Shown piece after piece: positions 14,523 to 23,112 of a stretch of DNA of 64,000 nt. A model generated the notes under the pieces. That model was given only the letters and a program-made list of their open reading frames with translations, was not told the DNA's origin and searched no databases. The stretch is from positions 1,806,501 to 1,870,500 of the forward strand of contig NC_010995.1 in assembly GCF_000019225.1 (NCBI RefSeq). The letters run 5' to 3'. Both the position numbers and the translations under genes were made by a program. This stretch comes from Cellvibrio japonicus Ueda107 (lineage in GTDB: Bacteria > Pseudomonadota > Gammaproteobacteria > Pseudomonadales > Cellvibrionaceae). Position 1 is the first letter of the stretch. Each line of letters begins with the position of its first letter.

Positions 14523-17342
14523 ATGAAAACTGCGAAATCATTATTATCGCTGGCGATTGCCTGCGTTGTGACTGCTCATACCGGCCTTGCTCTTGCCCAG
14601 GCCTCTGCCTCCAACAATGCGCCGGCAACTGCCCGCGCTACCAGCCAACTGGGCAGCGTGACCGGTCGGGTCATTAACCAGGCAACCGGTAGCTTATTGC
14701 AAGCGGCAACTGTCCGCGTACTGGAATTGAACCGCGAAGTGACCACTGGCCGCGATGGCAGCTTCGTGTTAACCAATATACCTGCGGGTAATTACACCCT
14801 GGAAGTCAACTACGGTGGTCTGGATTCGCAGCGCTTGCCGATGACGATCACAGCTGGCCGCAGCCTGCGCCAGGATATTCGTTTGACCAGTGCGCGCTAT
14901 GGCGTGGAAGAAATGCTGGTAACCGGTCGTGCCGAAGGTTTTGCCTCGACCATCAATCTGCAGCGCAATGCTGATAGCCTGCGCACCGTAGTATCTGCCG
15001 ATGCCCTGGGCCAAATCCGTGAAGGCAATATCGGTGATGCGCTGGTGCGCTTACCGGGCCTTTCCGTGGAAACCCGTGCAGGTGTGCAGCGCACCGCTAC
15101 CATTCGCGGTCTGGCGCCACAGTACAATACGGTCACTGTTGATGGTCTGCGTATGACTAACGTAGACGGCAATCGCGATATTGCACTCGATAGTTTCCCG
15201 GCCAATTTATTAGCGCGGGTAGAAGTGATTAAAGCCCCAACACCGGATATGTCTGCCGATGCCATTGGCGGTACTGTTGATCTGGTCACCCGCTCTGCCT
15301 ACGACCGCGACGGTCGCACTTTCGACGTGCAACTGGGTACGACCCTCAATGACATTCGCGATAGCTGGAACAAACAGGCGGGTATTACCCTGGGGGATAC
15401 CTTTGGTGAAAACCGGCAATTCGGCTTGCTCGGTTCGGTATTTTATTTCCGCGATGAGCGCGGTTACGATGTGGTAGATACGGCTTACACCGTCAGCAGC
15501 GCCGATAGTTTTTTTATCAATCGCTCGCTCTATTACGATCGCGATGAAATGAAAGATAAGGTCGGTGCGGGCCTGATGTTTGACTATCGTCCCAGCGACG
15601 ACACCAGTGCCTATATCAAAGCCATTTACCACTACGATTTCCGCGAACTGTGGCGGCGCGGAACTGATTACCGCCCCAACCCGGCAACCCAATTTGACGT
15701 TACACCGGATGCGGGCTCTTCCACCGGTGGACGCGTGGATTCCATTGTGTTTTATCGCGAGCCGAAAAACGTTTTCCAAATGTATACCGCCGGTATCGAG
15801 CATCGCACGGGCGACTGGGTATTGGATGGCCGCCTGGGTTACTCCAAAGCGAAAAAGGATTATCCAACCACCTTGCAGGTGGTTAATTCCTTTAATGGCG
15901 TAAACCTGACTTATGATCGCAGTGACCGCGATTTCCCGGTATTTACGGTGGATAACGCTGTTGACTTGAGTAACCCATCCAGTGTGGCCTTTCGCCAGTT
16001 CGATACCAATCAGGTTCCGCGTGTGGAAGATGAGTTGAGTGTCGATGTGAATGCGCTGCGCGAATTCAATACCGGTCGTTTCCCCTGGAGTATCAAAACC
16101 GGTTTCCGCGCAACGATTAAAGATGCATCGCAAGCGCAACCGGACACAGTGCGCTACAGCGGTTTAACCGGCGTGAGTGCGGCTAGCCTGCTGGAGTATT
16201 ACAGTAATAGTGATTTTATGAGCGAGTCCAATGGCCGCGCGCAATTGTTACCTTTCTTTCCCGATTGGCGCAAATACCTGGAGTTGCAGCAAACCAATCC
16301 TTCTGCATTTACGCAAAACGCTGCCGCACAGTTATTCAGTGCAGAAACCCTGGCCAATGCCGATTTCACCATTGGTGAGGATATTTTGGCAACCTATATC
16401 ATGGGGACTGTGGATATCGACAAGCTCACCCTGTTGGGTGGCGTGCGGGTAGAAACGACCAGCATTGATAGCCAGGCGAATGAAGTGGCGGTGGATAATG
16501 GTCAAATTACCGATATTACCCGTGTCAGCGATAGCAACGAGTACACCAATGTGTTGCCCAGCCTGCATTTGCGCTATGCCGCCATGGATGATCAATTAAT
16601 TGTGCGCAGCTCAATCAGCAAAGCGATTTCACGCCCGCCACCGGGTGATTTGATTCCCTCCAAACAGGAAAACGCGCAATTAAACCAGCGCATTATCGGT
16701 AATCCGGCATTGGAGCCCGCAGAGTCGATCAATTACGACCTGACAGCAGAATATTTCCTGCCGCCGCTGGGGGTGATTTCTGCCGGTGCCTTCTACAAGG
16801 ATATTGATAATTTTGTGTTCAGCTCCAGTCGCATTGCATCCGATGGCGTGGATGAGCGTACCCGTATTAATGGTGATGGTGGCAAGGTGCGCGGCTTGGA
16901 ATTTGTATGGTCACAGGATTTGACCTTCCTGCCGGGATTGTTGAGCGGCTTGGGTGTGGAGGCTAACTATACCTGGCTGGATTCCGAGGGGGTTTATCCA
17001 GGGCGCGATGATGACTTACCCCTGGTGAATTCACCGGATTACATCATCAACGGAATCCTGTCATACGCACAGGGGCCGTTCAGTATGCGCATTTCCATGA
17101 ATAAGATGCCGGATCGTTTGGAGTCGGTGGGTGGTCGCGAGGCTTTGGATAAATATAATGCAGCCAGTACGGTATGGGATCTTGCGTTTAAATACCGTGT
17201 ACTGGATCAGCACAATATTTTCTTCAACGTGAAAAACCTGACCAACGAACCCACGGTTCAGTTCCAGGGCTCGCGCGATAATCCCACCAGTGTGGTGTAT
17301 TACGGGACCCAATATACCCTGGGTGTGGATTTAAGCTTTTAA
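14523..17342 (+). CDS. TonB-dependent outer-membrane receptor
   Basis: A 939-residue outer-membrane beta-barrel importer driven by TonB/ExbB/ExbD. A signal peptide covers about residues 1-26 (MKTAKSLLSLAIAC...LALAQ). A carboxypeptidase-regulatory-like domain spans roughly 44-125 (GSVTGRVINQATGSLLQAATV ending in the DIRL strand). A TonB-box-like EEMLVTG lies at 129-135, and the plug follows (ALGQIREGNIGDALVRLPGLSV, ATIRGLAPQYNTVTVDGLR). The barrel ends with GVDLSF and a terminal aromatic residue. AAAGGA precedes the chosen ATG. The Pho-like promoter and neighbouring phosphatases suggest uptake of a phosphorylated compound, but the substrate cannot be read from sequence. Confidence 0.92.
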   Translation: MKTAKSLLSLAIACVVTAHTGLALAQASASNNAPATARATSQLGSVTGRVINQATGSLLQAATVRVLELNREVTTGRDGSFVLTNIPAGNYTLEVNYGGLDSQRLPMTITAGRSLRQDIRLTSARYGVEEMLVTGRAEGFASTINLQRNADSLRTVVSADALGQIREGNIGDALVRLPGLSVETRAGVQRTATIRGLAPQYNTVTVDGLRMTNVDGNRDIALDSFPANLLARVEVIKAPTPDMSADAIGGTVDLVTRSAYDRDGRTFDVQLGTTLNDIRDSWNKQAGITLGDTFGENRQFGLLGSVFYFRDERGYDVVDTAYTVSSADSFFINRSLYYDRDEMKDKVGAGLMFDYRPSDDTSAYIKAIYHYDFRELWRRGTDYRPNPATQFDVTPDAGSSTGGRVDSIVFYREPKNVFQMYTAGIEHRTGDWVLDGRLGYSKAKKDYPTTLQVVNSFNGVNLTYDRSDRDFPVFTVDNAVDLSNPSSVAFRQFDTNQVPRVEDELSVDVNALREFNTGRFPWSIKTGFRATIKDASQAQPDTVRYSGLTGVSAASLLEYYSNSDFMSESNGRAQLLPFFPDWRKYLELQQTNPSAFTQNAAAQLFSAETLANADFTIGEDILATYIMGTVDIDKLTLLGGVRVETTSIDSQANEVAVDNGQITDITRVSDSNEYTNVLPSLHLRYAAMDDQLIVRSSISKAISRPPPGDLIPSKQENAQLNQRIIGNPALEPAESINYDLTAEYFLPPLGVISAGAFYKDIDNFVFSSSRIASDGVDERTRINGDGGKVRGLEFVWSQDLTFLPGLLSGLGVEANYTWLDSEGVYPGRDDDLPLVNSPDYIINGILSYAQGPFSMRISMNKMPDRLESVGGREALDKYNAASTVWDLAFKYRVLDQHNIFFNVKNLTNEPTVQFQGSRDNPTSVVYYGTQYTLGVDLSF

Positions 17343-17363
17343 TAATTTTTCTTTGTGACAGTA

Positions 17364-17394
17364 ACTCCGCCGGATATTTCGGCGGAGTTTTTTG
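17364..17394 (+). terminator. Terminator after the TonB receptor gene
   Basis: The 9-bp stem ACTCCGCCG/CGGCGGAGT with a 7-nt loop is followed by TTTTTT. It separates the receptor from the phosphatase gene, which starts only 19 bp later and so may depend on read-through or an unseen promoter. Confidence 0.85.
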
Positions 17395-17412
17395 CTTTTT
17401 AGGTTTATATAC

Positions 17413-18801
17413 ATGAAGAATATCATTAATCGGCTTTGCGCTTTGGTACTATTCAGTTCTTTGTCCATTGTCAGTTTTTGCGTGGCTATGGGGGCTTTCC
17501 CCTCGGCTGCTTATGCGAATGGCCTGCCTGAACGAATCATACTGTTGCCAACCGCAACGCCAGCCCATAGCCAAACGGTTACCTGGCGAACCCGAAATGC
17601 GGTGCCGACCTTGGCAGAAATTACTGAATCCACCGCGTCACCCGCGCTGGTACAACGCGCAAAACAAATTTCAGGTATAAGCAAATCGCACGCAATCCTT
17701 ACCGGGCAAACTATCGAAAAAACTGCCGGAAAAACATTCCATCACCGCGTCACTTTTACCCACTTAAAACCTGCAACCCGCTATGCCTATCGCGTCAAAG
17801 GTGAGCAGGGGTGGAGCGAGTGGCATTCCTTCCGCACCGCCGCCGAAACTTTTACGCCTTATCGCATGATTTACCTGGGCGATACCCAAAACCATATCCA
17901 GTCGCTGGGTTCTCGTACTATACGTGCGGCGTTTGCAGCAGCACCGGATGCGCGCCTGATGCTGCATGCCGGGGATTTAACCGATCGCGCCGGCCCGGAA
18001 GATCAACTCTGGGGTGAGTGGTTTGCGGCGGGTAATTGGTTGTTCAGCAATATTGTGCAATTGCCGGTGGTGGGCAATCACGAATATCGTGAAAGCCCCG
18101 GTACTTTGCCACAACTAAAAGTGGTGTGGCCTGCGCATTTTATGTTGCCTGGCAATGGCCCTGAATCCTTGCGCGATACAGTGTATTGGCTCGACTATCA
18201 AGGTGTGCGTTTTATTGCGTTGGATTCCATGATCGCACTGCACAGCGAGGCGGCGGCAAAACAACAAGCGCAATGGCTGGAACCCTTGCTGGCTAACAAT
18301 CCCAACCGCTGGACAATTGTGAGTTATCACCATCCACTGTTGTCCGGCACCCGCGCGCAATTCACACCAGCCATCGCAACACATTGGCAACCCTTGTTCG
18401 AACGCTATGCGGTAGATTTAGTGTTGCAAGGCGATGACCATATTTATGGTCGCTGGCAACCGGGGCAGGGCGTGCCGGTGTATACCATCTCGGTAGCCGG
18501 TGCCAAACAAAACCGCGTGCACGACAAAGCGCGTGAACTGATGCAGCGGGTAGGGGAGGATACTCAATGGTATCAAGTGATTGAATTCAGCAACGAACGA
18601 TTGCAATACCGCGCCTGGACGGTAGAAGGTGAACTTTACGATGCGGTCGATGTAATCAAACAACCGGGCAAACCGGCTCGCGTGGAAAGCGATCTTGCCG
18701 ATGCAATACCGGAGCGCTATTGCGGCAAACCGGAACCCGCCTCATTATTCCCCCAGGCTATTTACAAACCCCGTTGCCGGGAGGTGACGGAACTGCAATA
18801 A
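17413..18801 (+). CDS. Secreted purple-acid-phosphatase-like metallophosphoesterase
   Basis: A 462-residue exported enzyme with a signal peptide over about residues 1-36 and a fibronectin-III-like purple acid phosphatase N-terminal domain (about 38-142). The calcineurin-like phosphoesterase core follows with its ordered metal motifs: GDTQ (156-159), GDLTDR (187-192), GNHEY (221-225), YHHP (305-308) and GDDHIYGR (340-347). The last block is usually GHxH, so Asp replaces the first His. It is likely periplasmic and phosphate-releasing. The gene lies directly downstream of the TonB receptor terminator, which supports a joint role in phosphoester use. Confidence 0.85.
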   Translation: MKNIINRLCALVLFSSLSIVSFCVAMGAFPSAAYANGLPERIILLPTATPAHSQTVTWRTRNAVPTLAEITESTASPALVQRAKQISGISKSHAILTGQTIEKTAGKTFHHRVTFTHLKPATRYAYRVKGEQGWSEWHSFRTAAETFTPYRMIYLGDTQNHIQSLGSRTIRAAFAAAPDARLMLHAGDLTDRAGPEDQLWGEWFAAGNWLFSNIVQLPVVGNHEYRESPGTLPQLKVVWPAHFMLPGNGPESLRDTVYWLDYQGVRFIALDSMIALHSEAAAKQQAQWLEPLLANNPNRWTIVSYHHPLLSGTRAQFTPAIATHWQPLFERYAVDLVLQGDDHIYGRWQPGQGVPVYTISVAGAKQNRVHDKARELMQRVGEDTQWYQVIEFSNERLQYRAWTVEGELYDAVDVIKQPGKPARVESDLADAIPERYCGKPEPASLFPQAIYKPRCREVTELQ

Positions 18802-18826
18802 GCTGTAATAGTTGCGCAATACAGGT

Positions 18827-18874
18827 TTGTCATTGGGGCGCATCGGATTCAAAATCCGGCGTCCTTAATGACAA
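18827..18874. repeat. Long imperfect hairpin before the orphan binding protein
   Basis: TTGTCATT (18827-18834) pairs with AATGACAA (18867-18874). An inner GGGGCGC/GCGTCCTT segment pairs with wobble and a one-base bulge, and CGGATT pairs with AATCCG around a CAA loop. No T-run follows, so it is not a standard terminator. It could act in the mRNA leader of the next gene. Confidence 0.4.
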
Positions 18875-18937
18875 GTGTGCTGCAAAGTGCTACAGATTTA
18901 TTTGTCTTGTGAATGTGTTTTATAGGAATGTTTTATT

Positions 18938-19849
18938 GTGTTTTCTGATTCTCCATCCGCCCGCCCGTTAAACGTCTACGCTGCAGGTCCCGGTAGTTTG
19001 ATGAAAAACCTGGTTGCCGACTTCCAGGCCGGCACCGGCATTCGCGTCAACCTGTTTCAGGCCACCACCGGTAAAGTGCTGGCACGACTGGAAGCCGAAG
19101 CCGACAGCCCGCAGGCCGATGTATTTATCTCAGCCTCCTGGGACTTGGCGCAGGAGCTGGATCAACGCGGTTGGCTACAGCCCTACCACAGCGACTATGC
19201 CGCCCAGGTGCCGGATCACCTGAAAACCCCCAGCTACATTGCCCAAGCGGTATCCGCATTGGGTATCGTCTGGAACCGCGACAGTGACACCCCCGAACCT
19301 GCCGACTGGCAAGACCTGGCCGATCTCGCCTTCGCCCGGCAAATCACCATGCCCGACCCGGCACTCTCCGGCGCCTCAGTCGATTTACTGCTGGGGTTGG
19401 AGCAGGCATTGGGTGAGGGCGCCTGGGATTTATTGGCGCGTATGAAACACAACGGACTGGAAATCTGCGGCGCCAATGACCAGGCGTTGGCACCTGTATT
19501 GCGCGGCGATAAATCCGCCGTATTCGGCAGTGTGGATTATGTTGCCTATGCGGCCATGGAAAAGGGCGCGCGCATCAAAGTCATTTTCCCGCGCAGCGGC
19601 ACCGTCATGGTTCCGCGCCCCATGATGATCCTCAAAAACGCCCGCCAACCGGAACTCGCCCGCCAGTTTATCGACTACCTTCTCTCCGACGACGGTCAGG
19701 CCGGGGCTGCCGCTGCCTGGTTGATGCCAGCACGCACCGACATCATCACCCGCCGCCCAACGGTGAGCGATATTCCCGTGTTGCCGCAGGGGAATGTGTC
19801 GGCGACGAATCGGGCAAGAAGCTTGGCGCGGTTTGGTGAGATTTTTTAA
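18938..19849 (+). CDS. ABC-type solute-binding protein without signal peptide
   Basis: A 303-residue family-1 extracellular binding protein of the ferric/phosphonate-like group. It starts at a GTG behind AGGAAT. Its mature sequence parallels the binding protein at 42937-43887 block by block: VYAAGPGSLM against VYSAGPNDLI, FQATTGKVLARLEAEADSPQADV against FQGTTGQIMARLEAERSNPVADV, and PRPMMILKNARQPE against PRPMMILNYSRQPE. Unlike that paralogue it begins directly at the mature domain (MFSDSPSARPLNVYAAG), with no export signal and no transporter genes beside it. It may be cytosolic, use an unrecognised upstream start, or be a decaying duplicate. Confidence 0.8.
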   Translation: MFSDSPSARPLNVYAAGPGSLMKNLVADFQAGTGIRVNLFQATTGKVLARLEAEADSPQADVFISASWDLAQELDQRGWLQPYHSDYAAQVPDHLKTPSYIAQAVSALGIVWNRDSDTPEPADWQDLADLAFARQITMPDPALSGASVDLLLGLEQALGEGAWDLLARMKHNGLEICGANDQALAPVLRGDKSAVFGSVDYVAYAAMEKGARIKVIFPRSGTVMVPRPMMILKNARQPELARQFIDYLLSDDGQAGAAAAWLMPARTDIITRRPTVSDIPVLPQGNVSATNRARSLARFGEIF

Positions 19850-19909
19850 CAATGGGGAAAGTTTTTGGCAAGCGCCTGCTTATCTGAAGCAAGTGTAGTG
19901 TTAAGCAAT

Positions 19910-19973
19910 GGGGACCCGTTTCTGGTCCCCGGTGACTATGGCTTGCACGGCAGGTGGATAGCTCGTGCAAGCC
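19910..19973. repeat. Two hairpins between convergent genes
   Basis: GGGGACC/GGTCCCC (19910-19930, 7-nt loop) and GGCTTGCACG/CGTGCAAGCC (19940-19973, 10-bp perfect arms, 14-nt loop) fill the gap between the binding-protein gene and ppk2. Neither has a strong T-run. They may still stop or protect the convergent transcripts. Confidence 0.5.
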
Positions 19974-19984
19974 AGCAATGAGCG

Positions 19985-20914
19985 TTAATAAACCTCTGGT
20001 ACAAATATTTCTTTCGGCACCGGCCGGCGTACGTAATCCTCATGATGCTCACGCGGCGGCAGCTCAATGGTCGGACGCTTGATTTCTGTGTAAGGCATTT
20101 GCGACAGTAAATGGTGAATACAATTCAGGCGCGCTTTTTTCTTGTCTATCGCTTCTACGACCCACCAGGGTGCTTCGTCGATATGCGTGCGCTCCAGCAT
20201 CACCTCCTTGGCCTTGGTGTACTGCTCCCAGCGGCGGCGCGATTCCAGATCCATGGGGCTCAATTTCCACTGCTTGAGCGGATCGTGAATGCGGTCCATA
20301 AAGCGCAGATACTGTTCATCATCGGAGATGGAAAACCAGTATTTAATGACCTGAATGCCCGAACGCACCAGCATGCGCTCAAAATCCGGCACGGTGCGGA
20401 AAAATTCTTCGTACTCATAATCGTTGCAAAACCCCATCACCCGCTCAACGCCGGCGCGGTTGTACCAGCTGCGGTCAAACAGCACAATCTCCCCCGCCGC
20501 CGGCAGGTGCGATACATAACGCTGAAAATACCACTGGGTGCGCTCGCGTTCATTGGGCGCGGGCAGGGCAGCCACACGGCAAATACGCGGATTGAGCCGC
20601 TGGGTAATGCGCTTGATAACACCACCTTTACCGGCGGCGTCGCGCCCTTCAAACAAAATCACCACTTTGTGGCCAGTGTGGGCAACCCAATCCTGCAACT
20701 TCACCAACTCTATTTGCAGGCGAAACAACTCCCGAAAATACTGACGGCGCGCCTCTTTGCGCCGCAACACCTCATCGGGCGATTCCCTGGCATTGTCCAT
20801 GCCAGGTATCTGGTCATAAATATGATCTTCAAATTCCAGCTCAAACTCTTCGTCATAGCTGTCAAGCAGGTCATCGCTGATACGTTGCATGACGTTGGCG
20901 TCGGCAAGGTTCAT
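19985..20914 (-). CDS. ppk2: Polyphosphate kinase 2 family protein
   Basis: A 309-residue PPK2-type kinase, which transfers phosphate between polyphosphate and nucleoside di- or monophosphates. Walker A is FEGRDAAGKGG (residues 88-98), followed by the family block TQRLNPRICRVAALPAPNERERTQWYFQRYV with the lid-type arginines, Walker B FDRSWYNRAGVERVMGFC, and IQVIKYWFSISDDEQYLRF. The length suits a single-domain class. The ATG at 20914 lacks a clear ribosome site, and a TTG 12 bp upstream is possible. A Pho-type promoter at 20951-20984 is the best of the set in this window, implying induction under phosphate limitation. Confidence 0.92.
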   Translation of the reverse strand: MNLADANVMQRISDDLLDSYDEEFELEFEDHIYDQIPGMDNARESPDEVLRRKEARRQYFRELFRLQIELVKLQDWVAHTGHKVVILFEGRDAAGKGGVIKRITQRLNPRICRVAALPAPNERERTQWYFQRYVSHLPAAGEIVLFDRSWYNRAGVERVMGFCNDYEYEEFFRTVPDFERMLVRSGIQVIKYWFSISDDEQYLRFMDRIHDPLKQWKLSPMDLESRRRWEQYTKAKEVMLERTHIDEAPWWVVEAIDKKKARLNCIHHLLSQMPYTEIKRPTIELPPREHHEDYVRRPVPKEIFVPEVY

Positions 20915-20950
20915 AGGGGGTCTCAATATAAGAGAGTTATGATTGCCCTT

Positions 20951-20984
20951 ATGCTAGAAGGGGTCTGTGACAGTTTTATGATGG
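20951..20984 (-). promoter_or_regulatory. Pho-box promoter of ppk2
   Basis: On the minus strand: CCATCAT (20984-20978), spacer AAAA, CTGTCAC (20973-20967), 10 bp, then TAGCAT (20956-20951). This matches the PhoB consensus CTGTCAT-AAAA-CTGTCAC with exact spacing to the -10. Transcription would start about 30 nt before the ppk2 ATG. Confidence 0.65.
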
Positions 20985-21038
20985 TAGGCATATGCACTGC
21001 CCAATGTGACAGACAGGCCAGCGCAGCTGCCTTCTGGC

Positions 21039-21062
21039 TGATGTCAGCCTGTGTTGACATCA
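21039..21062. promoter_or_regulatory. Palindromic operator-like site
   Basis: TGATGTCA (21039-21046) and TGACATCA (21055-21062) form an 8-bp perfect inverted repeat with an 8-bp spacer, and GGCTGATGTCAGCC (21036-21049) is itself a 14-bp palindrome. It lies between ppk2 and vapB, on divergent sides, and could serve either. Confidence 0.4.
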
Positions 21063-21173
21063 GTACAGGCGACATCAAGTTATTACTGCAAGAGAGTAGT
21101 CGAAGGCCAACCGGGTGCGGAGTTTGGCCTTGTGTCGTGGATTCCGCCAATAATATTGATCCCATATCTCAGC

Positions 21174-21193
21174 CCACATATGCTTCCACATAT
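21174..21193. promoter_or_regulatory. Direct repeat near vapB, possible autoregulatory site
   Basis: CCACATAT occurs twice with 12-bp periodicity, 23 bp before the antitoxin start. Ribbon-helix-helix antitoxins bind such short tandem sites to repress their own operon. Confidence 0.35.
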
Positions 21194-21215
21194 ATTTGAG
21201 TTGAAAGGGGCTGTC

Positions 21216-21446
21216 ATGGGACAAGTAACGATCTACCTTGAAGACGAGCTTGAGGCGAAAATGGAGGCCGACGCCAAAGCCCGAAAAATCTCCAAAAGCA
21301 AATGGATCGCCACCGTCATTCGTGAAAAACTGACCAATGAATGGCCACACGAAGTGCGCGAAACTGCCGGTAGTTGGGGAGATTTTCCCTCGCTTGAGGA
21401 AATACGGGGTGAAACGCACAGCGATAGCCTGCGGGAAAGCCTGTAA
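21216..21446 (+). CDS. vapB: Ribbon-helix-helix antitoxin (VapB-like)
   Basis: A 76-residue antitoxin. The start MGQVTIYLEDELEAKMEADAKARKISKSKWIATVIREKL is a classic ribbon-helix-helix DNA-binding fold. The C-terminal tail (SWGDFPSLEEIRGETHSDSLRESL) is acidic and disordered, as expected for the toxin-binding part. GAAAGGGG precedes the ATG. Its TAA overlaps the toxin ATG by 1 bp (TAATG), so the two are translationally coupled. Confidence 0.85.
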   Translation: MGQVTIYLEDELEAKMEADAKARKISKSKWIATVIREKLTNEWPHEVRETAGSWGDFPSLEEIRGETHSDSLRESL

Positions 21447-21838
21447 TGTGGGTACTGGACACAAATACCCTGATCTACTTTTTTAAGGGCATGGGACGCG
21501 TACCCGACACATTGCTAAGCCATTCACCCGGTGATATCGCGATTCCCGCTATCGTGCTCTACGAACTGGACGTTGGTATCGCCAAATCCACCGCGCCACG
21601 TAAGCGTCGCCAGCAACTAAAAGCACTCACCGATGCAACCCAAATATTACCCTTTGGTTTGGCAGAGGCAGAGGCTGCCGCCCATATCCGGGCGAGCCTG
21701 GAAAAACATGGTCAGCCGATGGGACCTTACGACGTGCTTATTGCCGCTACCGCGTTGGCACAAAAAGCCACGCTGGTGACTCGCAACACGCGTGAATTTG
21801 AGCGGATTAAACATCTGAGCCTTGAAGATTGGTTTTAG
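21446..21838 (+). CDS. vapC: VapC-like PIN-domain ribonuclease toxin
   Basis: A 130-residue PIN domain with the acidic residues in order: D near residue 5 (VLDTNTLIYFFK), E in IVLYELDVGIAKS, D in PYDVLIAATAL, and a final acidic position near TRNTREFERI. VapC toxins cut tRNA or rRNA in an Mg-dependent way. The module looks intact and opens the 20-kb defence region. Confidence 0.9.
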   Translation: MWVLDTNTLIYFFKGMGRVPDTLLSHSPGDIAIPAIVLYELDVGIAKSTAPRKRRQQLKALTDATQILPFGLAEAEAAAHIRASLEKHGQPMGPYDVLIAATALAQKATLVTRNTREFERIKHLSLEDWF

Positions 21839-21871
21839 CCAGACATAGAAGGTTCTGAACTATAAATTCGT

Positions 21872-21951
21872 TTATGTCAGAAACCTGTTAATTTTTTGAC
21901 ATAATGCTTGGTGTTATTACCTGACTTGACATAAGATATAGCTTATGTCAA
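21872..21951. promoter_or_regulatory. Four-copy TGACATAA operator upstream of fic
   Basis: TTATGTCA (21872-21879), TTGACATAA (21897-21905), and a perfect 10-bp inverted repeat TTGACATAAG/CTTATGTCAA (21926-21935 and 21942-21951, 6-bp spacer) lie in the 110 bp before the Fic gene. The last palindrome ends 21 bp before the ATG, a position suited to repression. Confidence 0.65.
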
Positions 21952-21972
21952 AACCAAAGAAGTTTCTGATAT

Positions 21973-23112
21973 ATGAACCTTGTGGATTTCAACGCTGGTC
22001 ATTACGAGCAGCGTTATGAGTACAAAGCCTTCCTGCCGGAACCCATCTGCCATGAATGGATCATCGCTGATCCTGAATTGATGGATTTGCTGGGGCGTGC
22101 TGATCGCGCTCTGGGTGAGCTGAATGCTTTCAGTCAGTTGATTCCCGATATCGACTTCTTCATTCGTATGTATGTGGCCAAGGAAGCCACCCAGTCCAGC
22201 CGTATCGAAGGCACCCAGACCAATATCGAAGACGCGTTCAAGAATGCCGATGACCTGAAGCCGGAGGAACGGGACGACTGGTCGGAGGTGCAAAACTATA
22301 TCCGAGCTATCAACTTCGCGATTGCTGCTCTGGAAACATTGCCCTTATCAACGCGCTTGCTGCGGCAAACCCATGCTGAACTGATGCAGGGGGTACGTGG
22401 TGAACACAAACAGCCGGGAGCGTTTCGCAGCAGCCAGAACTGGATCGGCGTCAGCCTGAAGAACGCTGCTTTTGTACCGCCGCACCACGAGCATGTGCCG
22501 GAGCTGATGGGTGACTTGGAAAAGTTTCTGCACGCAGAACATTTTTTTGTGCATCCATTGGTGCGTATTGCCATTGCCCACTACCAGTTTGAAACTATTC
22601 ACCCGTTTCTGGATGGCAATGGCCGTTTGGGGCGGTTGATGATTTCCCTGTACCTGGCGTCCGAAGGGCTGTTGCACAAACCGGCGCTGTATTTGTCAGA
22701 TTATTTCGAACGCAACAAGACAGCCTACGTCGATCACCTGATGGCTGTACGCCACGGCAACCACCTGCGCGCGTGGCTGGTTTTCTTCCTGTTCGGTGTG
22801 GAAGAAACCGCCCGCGCCTCGGCCTCTGTATTTCGCGCCATCATTGAGCTGAAACAGCGTATTGAGCGCGATGTGTTGCCGCGCTTCAGCACCCGCCGCC
22901 AGGACAACGCTCACGACTTGATGCGCCACCTGTATGCGCAGCCGGTGATCGATGTGAAATGGGCGACGAATATTATCAGTGTATCGACCAATACGGCAGC
23001 AGCACTGATTGCCGAAATGGTTTCCTCGGGGGTGTTGATTGAAGTCACCGGGCAGCGCCGTAACCGGCTGTTTGCCTTTGATGAATACCTGAGATTGTTC
23101 AGATCATCGTGA
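21973..23112 (+). CDS. Fic-family protein with winged-helix C-terminus
   Basis: A 379-residue Fic protein. The active loop HPFLDGNGRLGR (210-221) is a full match to HPFx[D/E]GNGRxxR, predicting AMP transfer from ATP to a protein hydroxyl. The N-terminal SSRIEG (75-80) is the [S/T]xxxE[G/N] inhibitory helix of class II Fic proteins, whose Glu blocks ATP. The C-terminal ~70 residues (LMRHLYAQPVIDVKWATNII, then TNTAAALIAEMVSSGVLIEVTGQRRNRLF) read as a winged helix-turn-helix, so the protein may bind the palindromes just upstream of its own gene. It stands alone, with no separate antitoxin needed. Confidence 0.9.
   Translation: MNLVDFNAGHYEQRYEYKAFLPEPICHEWIIADPELMDLLGRADRALGELNAFSQLIPDIDFFIRMYVAKEATQSSRIEGTQTNIEDAFKNADDLKPEERDDWSEVQNYIRAINFAIAALETLPLSTRLLRQTHAELMQGVRGEHKQPGAFRSSQNWIGVSLKNAAFVPPHHEHVPELMGDLEKFLHAEHFFVHPLVRIAIAHYQFETIHPFLDGNGRLGRLMISLYLASEGLLHKPALYLSDYFERNKTAYVDHLMAVRHGNHLRAWLVFFLFGVEETARASASVFRAIIELKQRIERDVLPRFSTRRQDNAHDLMRHLYAQPVIDVKWATNIISVSTNTAAALIAEMVSSGVLIEVTGQRRNRLFAFDEYLRLFRSS

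Noticed and set aside
15210..16139. 309-residue minus-strand frame inside the TonB receptor gene
   Set aside because: It lies entirely opposite receptor coding sequence and has no start signal or family.
20111..21199. 362-residue plus-strand frame across ppk2
   Set aside because: Antisense to the conserved PPK2 core and runs into the vapB promoter; it has no recognised domain.
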